Shown: positions 8,412-16,833, counted from the first letter of the stretch. The stretch: DNA of 64,000 nt from CAJXZP01 sp963974475 (GCA_963974475.1 CAXBCR010000004.1:134676-198675), one strand, 5' to 3'. Numbers and translations are program-made. Notes: generated from the sequence alone by a model not told the origin.

Positions 8412-10170
8412 TTAATATTCGTCTATAAAACTTACTAAAAGCGACCGGTAAATCGGATGATTTAGGAAGTATGTTGTAATTATTATGCCCAAACATTTGC
8501 GGTAAATAATATTTGGCTTGGTGTTCAATAGCCAATGAGAACGCGTGAATGTGTCGATTATCTAGTTCTAAAAGTGCCCGTTTCACATCTTCAATTCCGT
8601 ACGTGCCTTCGTAGGTGTCATAATCATTTGGTTTTCCATCCGAAAGAAGAATAATCCATTTTCTAATGGTGGGTTCTTTATCTATTAATGCGCCTGCGTG
8701 TCGCAATGCGGTGCCAATTCTAGTGTATCCTTCGGCCTGAATAGAGCCTAACCTATTTCGGGTTTTTACCCAATTTTCTTCAAAAGTTTTGACGTGATTA
8801 TACGCGCAATTGTTGCGTGTACGCGATGAGAAAGTATCCACCTGAAATGAAACATCATAAGCCGAAAGCACCTCTCCAAAAAGCAAGACCGCATTTTTCG
8901 CGACCGTCAAAACGTGCTCATTATTTGTGTACCCATCGGCCGATAGGCTGGTATCCATCAAAATCAGTACAGATAAATCTTTTTTTCGTTTTCTTTTGGA
9001 GGTATAAATACGGTCGGATGGCGTGAGTTGGGCCTTCATTTCAGCAAAAGAATCAATGACCGCATCAAAATCAATTTCTTCTCCAGAAACCACCTTATTC
9101 ACCTTTTCGTATTCGTTTTGAACTTGGGCAAAAAGCTTGAATAATTCATTTTTGGTTTTCACGTTTTCTCGCAGCACCTTGGAAGCGTAATTATCGGTAT
9201 CTGCGCGTAAAAATTTGGGGTACACCTTACAGAAATCCTTTTTATAATTTCGCTTTTTGTAGTTCCATTCATCGTAGTGATGAAACTTACCGTTTTCGGT
9301 CTCCGCTTCTACATACACGCTGGATTTAGAATTTACAAACTCCGCTTTGTATACGGAATGTGAAATATCATCGGCCCGAACGGTGTGTTTCAAATTGAGC
9401 TCTCGTATAGCATCTTCATCATCGCTCAGGGTGTCATCGCCATCCATCTCTTTAAAGGAGCCGTTAAATTCGGATGCGGTATCCACTTTCTCAAAATTAT
9501 TAGTCACCACATTATCTTCCACCTGCTTCTTGTCAATCCCCACCGTTGTGACTTCATCACTCGGGTTGGCATCTAGCTCAGTGGTAATTAATGCCTCTTC
9601 AATAAGTTCTTTCTTCGATTTTAGAGCAGTCGTTTTTATCTCAAATTCGTGCGGATTCATCCACATAAACCGGCCAAATAGCCAGCTCTCATCCACCGGT
9701 TTATTCTCTTTTTCAAAATGAACGTTCAATTCTAATTTCAGATGTTCGTAGATTTCTTTGGTCGCTGGATATTGCTCAAAAAGCTCTTCCAAAACACCAA
9801 GAGATGCCTTTACCGATTCCGCTTGTGATTCTGCGGGTTTATGCTCTTCAGAATCGGTCCAGTTGAGCCGTAGTTTTTGTTGTACGGATAAATACAAAAC
9901 CCGAAAAACATAAAAATTGATATTGGTTTCAACGCTTTCAGAAAAAGATATGGAAGCAGGTAAATATAATTTCAATCCTGACCAACCGCCTTCTCTCTCG
10001 GAGGTAATGATTTCATTTTGAACGCCAGACAACGCTCTAGAAAGAATGGTTAACCTTGGTTTTAAAGGCTCTAAATATACTTTTCGGGCATTTTCCTCCT
10101 CATCCACTTTAGTGGTGATTCGCTGGTAAAACTTATGCAGCCTTTTGAATATTATTTGGTCTAATTCCAT
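8404..10170 (-). CDS. norD: NorD, VWA-domain maturation protein of nitric oxide reductase
   Basis: A 588-residue cytoplasmic protein with a C-terminal von Willebrand A domain. The MIDAS motif is LILMDTSLSADG (DxSxS) at about residue 400, followed later by LLSDGKPNDYDTYEGTYG. The N-terminal 350 residues are charged and repeat-free, as in NorD/CbbO-type proteins. NorD works with the MoxR-type ATPase NorQ to insert the non-heme iron of NorB. It lies downstream of norQ on the same strand, but 521 bp of repetitive DNA separates the two, far more than usual. It overlaps norE by 8 bp. Confidence 0.9.
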   Translation of the reverse strand: MELDQIIFKRLHKFYQRITTKVDEEENARKVYLEPLKPRLTILSRALSGVQNEIITSEREGGWSGLKLYLPASISFSESVETNINFYVFRVLYLSVQQKLRLNWTDSEEHKPAESQAESVKASLGVLEELFEQYPATKEIYEHLKLELNVHFEKENKPVDESWLFGRFMWMNPHEFEIKTTALKSKKELIEEALITTELDANPSDEVTTVGIDKKQVEDNVVTNNFEKVDTASEFNGSFKEMDGDDTLSDDEDAIRELNLKHTVRADDISHSVYKAEFVNSKSSVYVEAETENGKFHHYDEWNYKKRNYKKDFCKVYPKFLRADTDNYASKVLRENVKTKNELFKLFAQVQNEYEKVNKVVSGEEIDFDAVIDSFAEMKAQLTPSDRIYTSKRKRKKDLSVLILMDTSLSADGYTNNEHVLTVAKNAVLLFGEVLSAYDVSFQVDTFSSRTRNNCAYNHVKTFEENWVKTRNRLGSIQAEGYTRIGTALRHAGALIDKEPTIRKWIILLSDGKPNDYDTYEGTYGIEDVKRALLELDNRHIHAFSLAIEHQAKYYLPQMFGHNNYNILPKSSDLPVAFSKFYRRILNG

Positions 10171-10691
10171 TTTTTAATTTGGTGCAGTTCTTTAATGAAC
10201 GAATGATTCAATGGTTTAATGATTCAATAGTGAAATGATGTTTTAATGATGAAATGGTGAAATTGTGTAATGCTTCAATTTTGAAATCAATTTGTGAAAT
10301 GGTCTTTGTCTACACATTGGATTTAGAATTTTTCTTCCTGTAGTTCGTATCTCATACGATTCCTTGTTTAAGCCACCAGTAACTCATTTAACCATTGTAC
10401 CCATTAATCCGTTGTTTTATTTAATCATTAGCTCATTTAAACATTGTTCTATTAACTCATTGAATCATTAAAACATTATTTTATTAATTCATTAATCCGT
10501 TTTTTTATTAACTCATTGGCTCATTATTCCATTAGCTCATTTAAACATTACTTCATTTAAACATTATTCCATTAGCTCATTAAAACATTAACTCATTAAA
10601 ACATTAACTCATTATTTTATTAACTCATTATTTCATTAACTCATTACATCATTAACTCATTATTTCATTAACTCATTGAATCATTAAACCC
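10171..10691 (+). repeat. Low-complexity repeat region between norQ and norD
   Basis: A 521-bp stretch with no plausible gene. The right half (about 10400-10690) is a degenerate tandem repeat with a 10-16-bp rhythm built on ATTAACTCATT. The last 100 bases approach perfect 16-mers of the form CATTAACTCATTATTT. The left edge has the opposite polarity (AATGATTCAAT). The 15-mer GTTTAATGATTCAAT at 10214-10228 returns as its exact reverse complement at 10675-10689, so the region has inverted ends. It may be a repeat-driven expansion or a decayed insertion. I see no promoter box in it, so how norD is transcribed from upstream is unclear. Confidence 0.8.
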
Positions 10692-11465
10692 TTAAATAGA
10701 AAGACTAATCAAATCCTTCAAAGCCTCTAACGTGTCCTGGTCATCGGTGAGCGGTTCGGCAATAGCAACATTACACGCTAATCGTTTAGGTAAACCACTA
10801 TTTATTAGAATAGCTGCATCCACAAGTAGTCGGGTAGAAACTGTTTCGGCTAAACCAAGCTCCGTTAAGTTCCTGATTTTCTCTCCCATACTTACTAATC
10901 GTTTCGCAATATCTTCTTCTACACCGGTTTCTTTAACCAAAATTTCGGTCTCAATTTTATGCTCTGGATAAACAAAAGACATTGAAACAAACCGTTGACG
11001 CGTGGAAGGTTTCAATTCTTTGAATCCCTTTTGGTATCCCGGATTGTAGGTGGCAATGAGCATAAAATCATCATTTGCCTTAATGGTTTCGCCCGTTTTA
11101 TCAATAAATAAAGTTCTACGATGGTCGGTGAGTGAGTGCAACGCCACAATGATATCTGGACGTGCTTCCGCTACTTCGTCTAGGTATAACATAGCGCCTT
11201 CTTTTACGGCTTTAGTCATGGGGCCATCTATCCAAACGGTTTCGGCACCTTTTACCAAATACCGACCAATTAAATCGGTAGCAGACGTTTCTTCATGACA
11301 TGCCACGGTGTATAAAACCCTGTCCATTTTATGCGCCATGTACTCCACAAACCTCGATTTACCGGTTCCTGTTGGCCCTTTTAATAACAATGGTAATTTG
11401 TTTTTAAAGGTGTGCTCAAAAATGATTTCTTCTTGACCTACTATCTTGTAATATGGTTGTTCCAT
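10692..11465 (-). CDS. norQ: NorQ, MoxR-family AAA+ ATPase
   Basis: A 257-residue AAA+ ATPase of the NorQ/CbbQ/NirQ branch. Walker A is LKGPTGTGKSRF near residue 30, Walker B is MLYLDEVAEA near residue 95, and the arginine-finger region is LKPSTRQRFVSM. NorQ rings use ATP hydrolysis with NorD to activate nitric oxide reductase. It lies between norB and norD on the same strand. A good terminator after norB (11627-11664) suggests norQ has its own promoter in the 160 bp between, though I could not identify a clean TAnnTTTG box there. Confidence 0.92.
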   Translation of the reverse strand: MEQPYYKIVGQEEIIFEHTFKNKLPLLLKGPTGTGKSRFVEYMAHKMDRVLYTVACHEETSATDLIGRYLVKGAETVWIDGPMTKAVKEGAMLYLDEVAEARPDIIVALHSLTDHRRTLFIDKTGETIKANDDFMLIATYNPGYQKGFKELKPSTRQRFVSMSFVYPEHKIETEILVKETGVEEDIAKRLVSMGEKIRNLTELGLAETVSTRLLVDAAILINSGLPKRLACNVAIAEPLTDDQDTLEALKDLISLSI

Positions 11466-11626
11466 TTATCTTGATTTATCGGTTTATCTTTTGCCCAACT
11501 TCTGCGTTTTCATAAAAATTTGATTTAATTATTACCATTCCGGTAACTCACAAATTAAATTTCCCGTCAGCCTTGAATTTGACCAAAATATGAAACCTTG
11601 CTGTATGCGCTAGAAATTAGCATGAA

Positions 11627-11664
11627 TAAAAAAGGTTGAAAATAACGAATCATTTCCAACCTTT
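11627..11664 (-). terminator. Terminator after norB
   Basis: On the minus strand AAAGGTTGGAAA pairs with TTTTCAACCTTT (one bulge) around a 12-base loop and is followed by six T. It lies about 30 bp past the norB stop and would separate norCB from norQDEF. Confidence 0.78.
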
Positions 11665-11695
11665 CTCTTCCAACTAATTTGATTCTATTTCAATA

Positions 11696-13030
11696 TTAAC
11701 CTTCAATTAAAGCCTCATCGGAAGGCATTCCGTATTTGAAGAAATTCACAATGTATAATGTTACTCCAGTAGCAAAAACTGCTGCACAAATTATGAGTAC
11801 CAAGAAGTGAGGTTGGATTTCAATTTGTGTTTCCATGAAATCAACGCCCATTATTCTTTCCATATACACTTGTGCTACACCAGCAACTCCAAAAGCAACG
11901 GTCATTCCAACCATTCCTATGGTGGTTAACCAAAATGCCATTCTTGTAATGGTGTTGTCATACAATTTACGTCCTGTTAAATTAGGCATTGCGTACGCGA
12001 TAATAGAGAATACAATCATTCCGTAAGCTCCCCAAAACGCCATGTGGCCGTGCATTGCAGTCACCAAAGTACCGTGTGTATATAAATTCACGTTTGGTAA
12101 AGTATGTGCAGCTCCTAATAATCCAGCTCCTACAAACGAAACGACAGCTGTTCCTAATGTCCAGTTCAAAGCAGTTTTATTTGGATGTTTCTTTTCCCCT
12201 TTTCGGTACATGTTAATGGCAAACAATGCCATTGCTAAGAATGCTAATGGTTCTAATGCAGAGAAGATTCCACCAATCCATAACCAGTATGATGGTGCGC
12301 CAATGTAATAGAAGTGGTGACCTGTACCTAAGATTCCAGAAAGGAAGGTTAAACCTACAATTACGTATAACCATTTTTCAATAACCTCACGGTCAACGCC
12401 TGTAATTTTAATTAATAAGAAGGCTAAAATACCACCCATAATTAATTCCCAAACTCCTTCCACCCAAAGGTGAACAACGTACCATCTGTAAAAAGAATCT
12501 AACGTTTGCGAATCAAACCAAATCATACCTGGAAGGTATAAAAGAGCCGCAAAAAGAAGTCCCATACTTAAAACTAATGCCGTGGTAGTTTGACGTTTAC
12601 CTTTAAATAAAGTCATTAAAATGTTTAGTAAAAATGCCAGAACATCCACTACAACCAAGTAATCTAATGGTCTAGGAATTTCTAAGAATTTACGTCCTTC
12701 CCAATAGTTTAAGTGAAAACCAATAATGGCAATTACTCCTACAATTAAGAATGCAATTAATTGAACAATTGCCAATTTTGGCGACCATAATTCAGTTTGT
12801 GCTTCTTCTGGAATAATGTAGTATGCAGCACCCATAAAACCGAGTAATAACCAAACTACTAATAAGTTGTTATGTGTTGCTCTTGCTGCGTTAAATGGAA
12901 TTATTTCATGTAAGCCATCGTAACCCATGTGCGCGAATCCCATAATGAATCCGTAGATTATCTGTAGCGAGAAAAGCATTAATGCCGCCAAGAAAAACCA
13001 GTATGCTATTTTTTGTGTTTTAAATTTCAT
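11696..13030 (-). CDS. norB: NorB, nitric oxide reductase large subunit
   Basis: Catalytic subunit of cytochrome c-dependent nitric oxide reductase (2 NO + 2 e- + 2 H+ to N2O + H2O). The 444 residues hold about 12 membrane helices. Visible ligands are His53 in ARATHNNLLVVW (low-spin heme b), His and Glu in VVHLWVEGVWEL (FeB site), the His pair in GTGHHFYYIG, and the two His of TAMHGHMAFWGAYG (hemes b and b3). The Glu-rich VEGVWEL separates NOR from oxidases, which have a Tyr-His pair. It lacks the long N-terminal extension of quinol-dependent qNOR, and a separate norC lies 24 bp upstream, so this is cNOR. Accessory genes norQDEF follow. Confidence 0.95.
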   Translation of the reverse strand: MKFKTQKIAYWFFLAALMLFSLQIIYGFIMGFAHMGYDGLHEIIPFNAARATHNNLLVVWLLLGFMGAAYYIIPEEAQTELWSPKLAIVQLIAFLIVGVIAIIGFHLNYWEGRKFLEIPRPLDYLVVVDVLAFLLNILMTLFKGKRQTTTALVLSMGLLFAALLYLPGMIWFDSQTLDSFYRWYVVHLWVEGVWELIMGGILAFLLIKITGVDREVIEKWLYVIVGLTFLSGILGTGHHFYYIGAPSYWLWIGGIFSALEPLAFLAMALFAINMYRKGEKKHPNKTALNWTLGTAVVSFVGAGLLGAAHTLPNVNLYTHGTLVTAMHGHMAFWGAYGMIVFSIIAYAMPNLTGRKLYDNTITRMAFWLTTIGMVGMTVAFGVAGVAQVYMERIMGVDFMETQIEIQPHFLVLIICAAVFATGVTLYIVNFFKYGMPSDEALIEG

Positions 13031-13054
13031 ATCAAATAATATTAAAGTCAGTGA

Positions 13055-13489
13055 TTAATCTACTTTTTCGATTTTATATTTAGGCTTTGCAGGGAAACCA
13101 TTCAGGTCCATATTGCCAATCCAAGTTAAAAAAGCAACCATATTCTCTGCTTCCTCGTTGGTCATTTCATAACCCACCATATTTCGTCCGTTTGGAGCCC
13201 ATTTCTTAGCCATAAGTACAGATTTAATGTAACCCGGACCACGTCTTTCCACTACCTTGGTTAATTCAGGAGCGTAATACGCGCCTTCTCCCATTAAAGT
13301 GTGACAACCCATACAGTTGTTTGACTCCCATAATTGTTTACCGGCAATAACGGCTTCGGTAATGTTTTCTTCGTGAGTTTGTTTTCCAACTCGATTATTT
13401 ACGGTGTCGTAGGACAACGCCAAGAATAATAGTGAAAAAATTATTGTTCCCGCTAGGAAGAATAATTTCGCCTGACTTTTTGATAGCAT
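13055..13489 (-). CDS. norC: NorC, nitric oxide reductase cytochrome c subunit
   Basis: A 144-residue membrane-anchored monoheme cytochrome c that passes electrons to NorB. One N-terminal membrane helix (KLFFLAGTIIFSLLFLALSYD) precedes a single CxxCH heme site (NNCMGCHTLMGEGAYYAPEL). A probable axial Met lies in GRNMVGYEMT. It is the first gene of norCB, with the norB start 24 bp further on. A 22-bp near-perfect dyad (13512-13533) lies about 23 bp before its ATG and probably controls it. Confidence 0.94.
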   Translation of the reverse strand: MLSKSQAKLFFLAGTIIFSLLFLALSYDTVNNRVGKQTHEENITEAVIAGKQLWESNNCMGCHTLMGEGAYYAPELTKVVERRGPGYIKSVLMAKKWAPNGRNMVGYEMTNEEAENMVAFLTWIGNMDLNGFPAKPKYKIEKVD

Positions 13490-13511
13490 AGTATTTAATT
13501 TTACGTTAAAT

Positions 13512-13533
13512 AAAAAGACTTCGATGTCTTTTT
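13512..13533 (-). promoter_or_regulatory. Operator-like dyad upstream of norC
   Basis: AAAAAGAC and GTCTTTTT are perfect 8-bp arms around TTCGAT, giving 20 of 22 symmetric positions. The core AAAGAC-N6-GTCTTT (13514-13531) has the same 18-bp geometry as a site upstream of ric (14848-14865). A size near 18-22 bp fits an Rrf2-type dimer, and the Rrf2 gene is the upstream neighbour. That the NsrR-like protein binds here is an inference. Confidence 0.55.
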
Positions 13534-13645
13534 TAAATATGGCGTAAAATTAGATGAATTTGGATGACAATAGCATGATATTTGTCAGTAAATTATAGCG
13601 TAAAAAGGGGAGGTGCAATTGCTTTAAAAAGGGTTCAACTACCTA

Positions 13646-14092
13646 TTATACAGTGAATGGAAGGTTTATTATGAATGACTTTCCATCTTTTATGGACGCT
13701 ACCAAGTCGGCAATAGTTTTGTCATTAAAGAGTTTCCAAAGTTTATCTTTATAGGCTTTGTAATCATCATGAAGTGGGCAAGGATGCGTATTGGAACATT
13801 CGTGCATTCCAAGTCCACAACTAGAGAAAAAATCAAGCCCATCCATGACTTCAATAATTTTGATAATGGGAATACCCGTTCCTTTATCCTTCACAAAAAA
13901 GCCGCCATGAGGGCCTTTTAAGGATTGAATAATTTCGTTTTTTGTAAGTTTTTGCAATATCTTACCTAGGTATGGCGTAGGGATGTCTAATTCTTCGGCA
14001 ATGGTTTTGATGCTTATTTTGTGACCTTCATCGGCCTTACAAGCGATAAGAACACTCGACCTTAATGCATAATTACATGATTTTGACAACAT
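13646..14092 (-). CDS. Rrf2 family regulator, NsrR-like
   Basis: A 148-residue Rrf2-family repressor with an N-terminal winged helix (ALRSSVLIACKADEGHKISIKTIAEELDIPTPYLGKILQKL). Three cysteines in SCGLGMHECSNTHPC (C-X6-C-X5-C) match the Fe-S ligand loop used by NO-sensing NsrR and relatives. Its ATG is one base after the ric stop (TAG-C-ATG), so the two genes are co-transcribed, and norC follows on the same strand. Context and cysteines point to an NO sensor that derepresses ric and nor. IscR or RsrR is less likely because no Fe-S assembly genes are near. I leave the symbol blank because sub-family assignment needs a phylogeny. Confidence 0.85.
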   Translation of the reverse strand: MLSKSCNYALRSSVLIACKADEGHKISIKTIAEELDIPTPYLGKILQKLTKNEIIQSLKGPHGGFFVKDKGTGIPIIKIIEVMDGLDFFSSCGLGMHECSNTHPCPLHDDYKAYKDKLWKLFNDKTIADLVASIKDGKSFIINLPFTV

Positions 14093-14093
14093 G

Positions 14094-14807
14094 CTACAAA
14101 GATAAATCTTCTTCCAAGGCGATCGCTTTTGGAAACAAAATATTATTCTCTAAGTGAATGTGCTGAAACAAATCGTTTTGAAACTCTTCTAATTTAGCAT
14201 ACATCGCTATAAAGGTATTACAACCTCCTTCGGGTACCGTAAAATTAGTACTGATAGATGCAATTTCTTTCATAACATCGCCTGCCAAATCGTGTTCTTT
14301 TTCCATTACAGAAACGGGACTTTGAAGACCAGGATGCGACACTTTTTCGTTTCTAGATTTTATTTCGATAAGATGTTTAATGTATGGAAAAAGAATTTGT
14401 TCTTCTTTTTCTAAATGAGGACGTAAATCGTTGACTAAAGTTTCGGTAAGTTTAGCGATAGTAATTACTTCCGGATGATTTTCACCATGTGCGGATGCCA
14501 CTTTATTGGCGTATTCTATAAGAATGTCAAAGTTGTTTTTACAGTAAGTGTGATGGGTATTAATAATGTAATCCACTAAAAAGTCAAGATTCCAAGAATC
14601 AAAATCATGGGTAGGAACGGGACTGGTGTGAACCGAGTCTAGCTCTTTTTCTAGTTTTTCAAAATCTAACCCTTGTTCTTCGCAAGCGGATTGAATATTA
14701 ACGTTTCCGCCACAGCAGAAATCAATCCCATTTCGTTTAAAAACATCCGAAGTTTTAATGTTTTCGGTTACAATTTGGGCTACCGTTTTGTCTTTAATAT
14801 TGTCCAT
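14094..14807 (-). CDS. ric: Iron-sulfur cluster repair di-iron protein (RIC/ScdA/YtfE)
   Basis: A 237-residue di-iron protein that restores Fe-S clusters damaged by NO or oxidants. The N-terminal ScdA domain holds FKRNGIDFCCGGNVNIQSAC with the family CCGG motif. The rest is a hemerythrin-like four-helix bundle with iron ligands such as HHTYCKN, HLEKEEQILFPYI, EKEHDLAGD and HIHLENNILFPKA. I chose MDNIKDKTV as start (14807); a longer frame begins 11 codons upstream without support. It leads the ric-Rrf2 pair. An operator-like site and an A/T-rich -7-like element (14840-14865) lie 35-60 bp upstream. Confidence 0.93.
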   Translation of the reverse strand: MDNIKDKTVAQIVTENIKTSDVFKRNGIDFCCGGNVNIQSACEEQGLDFEKLEKELDSVHTSPVPTHDFDSWNLDFLVDYIINTHHTYCKNNFDILIEYANKVASAHGENHPEVITIAKLTETLVNDLRPHLEKEEQILFPYIKHLIEIKSRNEKVSHPGLQSPVSVMEKEHDLAGDVMKEIASISTNFTVPEGGCNTFIAMYAKLEEFQNDLFQHIHLENNILFPKAIALEEDLSL

Positions 14808-14847
14808 TTTACTAGTTTTTAGCAAGTTCAATATTACCACAAAAAAT

Positions 14848-14865
14848 AAAGATATAAAAGTCCTT
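14848..14865 (-). promoter_or_regulatory. Operator-like half-symmetric site upstream of ric
   Basis: AAAGAT-ATAAAA-GTCCTT copies the 18-bp frame of the norC dyad AAAGAC-N6-GTCTTT, matching 10 of 12 arm positions. It directly abuts a degenerate -7-like element on the minus strand. A shared NO-responsive operator is inferred from geometry and context only. Confidence 0.4.
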
Positions 14866-14906
14866 TATTATGATTTTGGTTAGGTTTTAAGGTGGGTAAA
14901 AAAGGG

Positions 14907-15998
14907 TTAATTTTTAAATGTGATTAATTTTCGCTTTAAGTAAACCCTTTGAATCCAATTAGGTAAAACTATTGCGCCAATAAAAAGATACGGATAATAC
15001 GTAAAGAGTCGCCATAAAACGGCTAGAACAACTGCCAATCCTAGCGGGGTATAATCACTTAAAAAACTACCAAATGCCAACTCGGCCACTCCCGCACTTC
15101 CGGGGGTTGGGCTGATGAGCATAATAACCCACATGATTAACTGGCGAGATAAAACCAAAATATTTTCACTAAATGAAAGTGCAGTAAAGGCCATGAGTAA
15201 AAAATTGGCAACCAAGAATCGGGAAGTCCACGACAATGCGGTAGAGCCAAAGGTTTTTATCCAGAATTCTTTGGGCTTTCCTTTTAATTCTGTACTTGTA
15301 GTAATGATCTCGAATCCAGTTTGGGAAGCTGCTTCTTGCCATTTGCGTAGAAATGGGATTCTAAAAACAAACTCAAGTAGTTTTTTAAACCCTTGAGGAC
15401 TAATAAAAATTCCGTAAAAAATCAGGGAAACTAAAAAAATCATAAATCCATATCCTATCCAAAACACTTGTTTTATACCTAAGGTATATCCCATTACCTC
15501 TAGCGTGGGAACAGAATCTGGAAATAAATTTGTTCCCGCAAAAAGGAATAAAAACGGAACCATAACCACATAAAAAAGCTCATCTAAAAATGCAGTAATC
15601 ATCACAATAGCGGTACTTCTTCCGGTGGCAATTCCTTCTTTACTTAAAATAAAAATGGCTACTCCCGAACCGCCAACTACAGAAGGGGTAATTGCCGATG
15701 AAAACTCCCATAACATGATGTCGTCAAAAATGTTTCTCCAGGCTATTTTTTTCTCGGAAAGCGTGCGTAACCTAAACATGTAGCCTACATCGCGTAGGGC
15801 TGCAAAAAGAAGTGATAATCCCAACATTCCGATAACGGTTCCCGAAAATTCAATTGCACTCAGCACTTTCAGGTCTAAATCACGAACTAATAAGTATCCG
15901 GCTAAACTTACGCCAATAAGAATTGGAATGGCCATTTTTACGGGACTCATTAACCCGCGAATTGGACTAGACTGTTTTTTTCGTTTTACTTTTGCCAT
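14907..15998 (-). CDS. Flippase-like integral membrane protein (LPG synthase TM/UPF0104 family)
   Basis: A 363-residue polytopic membrane protein of the lysylphosphatidylglycerol synthase TM-region family, with about eight helices after a basic N-terminus (MAKVKRKKQSSPIRG). Family motifs include EFSSAITPSVVGGSGVAIF and LISPTPGSAGVAELAFGSFL, the conserved 'TPG..G..E' block. It lacks the C-terminal acyltransferase-like domain of MprF, so it is not a lysyl-transferase. A lipid or glycolipid translocation role is assumed from the family. Its 5' end holds the promoter of the divergent ArsC/Spx-like gene. Confidence 0.82.
   Translation of the reverse strand: MAKVKRKKQSSPIRGLMSPVKMAIPILIGVSLAGYLLVRDLDLKVLSAIEFSGTVIGMLGLSLLFAALRDVGYMFRLRTLSEKKIAWRNIFDDIMLWEFSSAITPSVVGGSGVAIFILSKEGIATGRSTAIVMITAFLDELFYVVMVPFLFLFAGTNLFPDSVPTLEVMGYTLGIKQVFWIGYGFMIFLVSLIFYGIFISPQGFKKLLEFVFRIPFLRKWQEAASQTGFEIITTSTELKGKPKEFWIKTFGSTALSWTSRFLVANFLLMAFTALSFSENILVLSRQLIMWVIMLISPTPGSAGVAELAFGSFLSDYTPLGLAVVLAVLWRLFTYYPYLFIGAIVLPNWIQRVYLKRKLITFKN
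15987..15994 (+). promoter_or_regulatory. -7 box for the ArsC/Spx-like gene
   Basis: TACTTTTG fits the Bacteroidota TAnnTTTG consensus and lies 19 bp before the ATG at 16013. It sits inside the first codons of the divergent flippase-like gene, so the two promoters are interleaved. It supports the downstream start over an upstream ATG at 15992. Confidence 0.6.
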
Positions 15999-16012
15999 TT
16001 AAACAATACTTC

Positions 16013-16366
16013 ATGAAGAACACGGTATTCTACCTCCACACATGCGACACAAGTAAACGAATCATGAAAGATTTGGGACTTGAATCCGGTTTTGATTTAC
16101 GAGAAATCAAAAGTAAGCAAATAACTCCCGAAGAATTAGATGAAATGAAAGAATTGGCAGGGAGCTATGAGGCACTTTTTAGCAGAAGATCACGTCAGTT
16201 TGCGGCAAGAGCTTTAAAAGGAAAAGAGTTAACCGAAAATGATTACCGAGCCCTTATTTTGGATGAATATACGTTTCTAAAACGCCCGGTAACCTTTTAT
16301 AATGGTGCTATTTATGTGGGTAATGCTAAGAAAGAGGTAGAGCGATTACGTTCTGCACTCCAATAA
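16013..16366 (+). CDS. ArsC/Spx-like (arsenate reductase family) protein
   Basis: A 117-residue thioredoxin-fold protein of the ArsC/YffB/Spx family. The N-terminus MKNTVFYLHTCDTSKRIMKDLG carries one active-site Cys. The C-terminal half has TFLKRPVTFYNGAIYVG, the family's conserved Arg-Pro strand. There is no CxxC as in Spx and no evidence of ars genes nearby, so arsenate reduction is not established; it may be a glutathione- or bacilliredoxin-linked thiol protein. The start at 16013 is preferred because a TAnnTTTG box lies 19 bp before it and the upstream ATG would be inside the promoter. It converges with the lipoprotein gene ending at 16379. Confidence 0.8.
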   Translation: MKNTVFYLHTCDTSKRIMKDLGLESGFDLREIKSKQITPEELDEMKELAGSYEALFSRRSRQFAARALKGKELTENDYRALILDEYTFLKRPVTFYNGAIYVGNAKKEVERLRSALQ

Positions 16367-16378
16367 ATTGGCTTCGAT

Positions 16379-16801
16379 TTACGGCTTTTCGATACGCGTA
16401 ATTTTAACCTGTTGAATCTCTATCGGATGGCTTTTGCTATAATTAGTTGGTTTTTTGAAAGATTGAGTACAATTGTAAGCTACCCCCAAATATTCGATAT
16501 CCACCATAAATTCATGCGAGCCTAAGTCAGGTAGCGATAAAATAGAGTCGGAAATACCGGATGATATTTGAATTAAATAATCATTTTCACCAGTATTTGG
16601 TCGTAAAAAATACCCTTCACAGGTTCCAAAATCGTTATTGGCGATACGATAAATGCCTGCCTTCATATTCTTTTTTACTTCCCCTTTTTTAGAATGTAGA
16701 TAGGAGGTAGGAGAATTATCGGTTGCAATACTTTCTTTTTTGCAAGAACAAAAACAAAGAAAGAAAAGAAAAAAACTAGAGATTTGAATAAAATTTTTCA
16801 T
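16379..16801 (-). CDS. Hypothetical lipoprotein
   Basis: A 140-residue protein I do not recognise. The signal segment (IQISSFFLFFLCFCSC) ends in a lipobox Cys, so it is an envelope lipoprotein. The body has few motifs; GYFLRPNTGENDYLIQISS and HEFMVDIEYLGVAYNC suggest a small beta-fold, with one further Cys. A minus-strand TAnnTTTG box (CAAAACTA on the plus strand, 16826-16833) lies 25 bp upstream, so it has its own promoter. Confidence 0.6.
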   Translation of the reverse strand: MKNFIQISSFFLFFLCFCSCKKESIATDNSPTSYLHSKKGEVKKNMKAGIYRIANNDFGTCEGYFLRPNTGENDYLIQISSGISDSILSLPDLGSHEFMVDIEYLGVAYNCTQSFKKPTNYSKSHPIEIQQVKITRIEKP

Positions 16802-16825
16802 GGTGTTTGGTTTAAAAGTTCACAT

Positions 16826-16833
16826 CAAAACTA
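16826..16833 (-). promoter_or_regulatory. -7 box for the lipoprotein gene
   Basis: Minus-strand TAGTTTTG matches TAnnTTTG and lies 25 bp before the start at 16801. Confidence 0.5.

Noticed and set aside
16013..16366. ArsC-like gene as part of an arsenic resistance operon
   Set aside because: No arsB/acr3 or arsR is adjacent (the ArsR gene is 45 kb away), and the family includes thiol proteins unrelated to arsenate.
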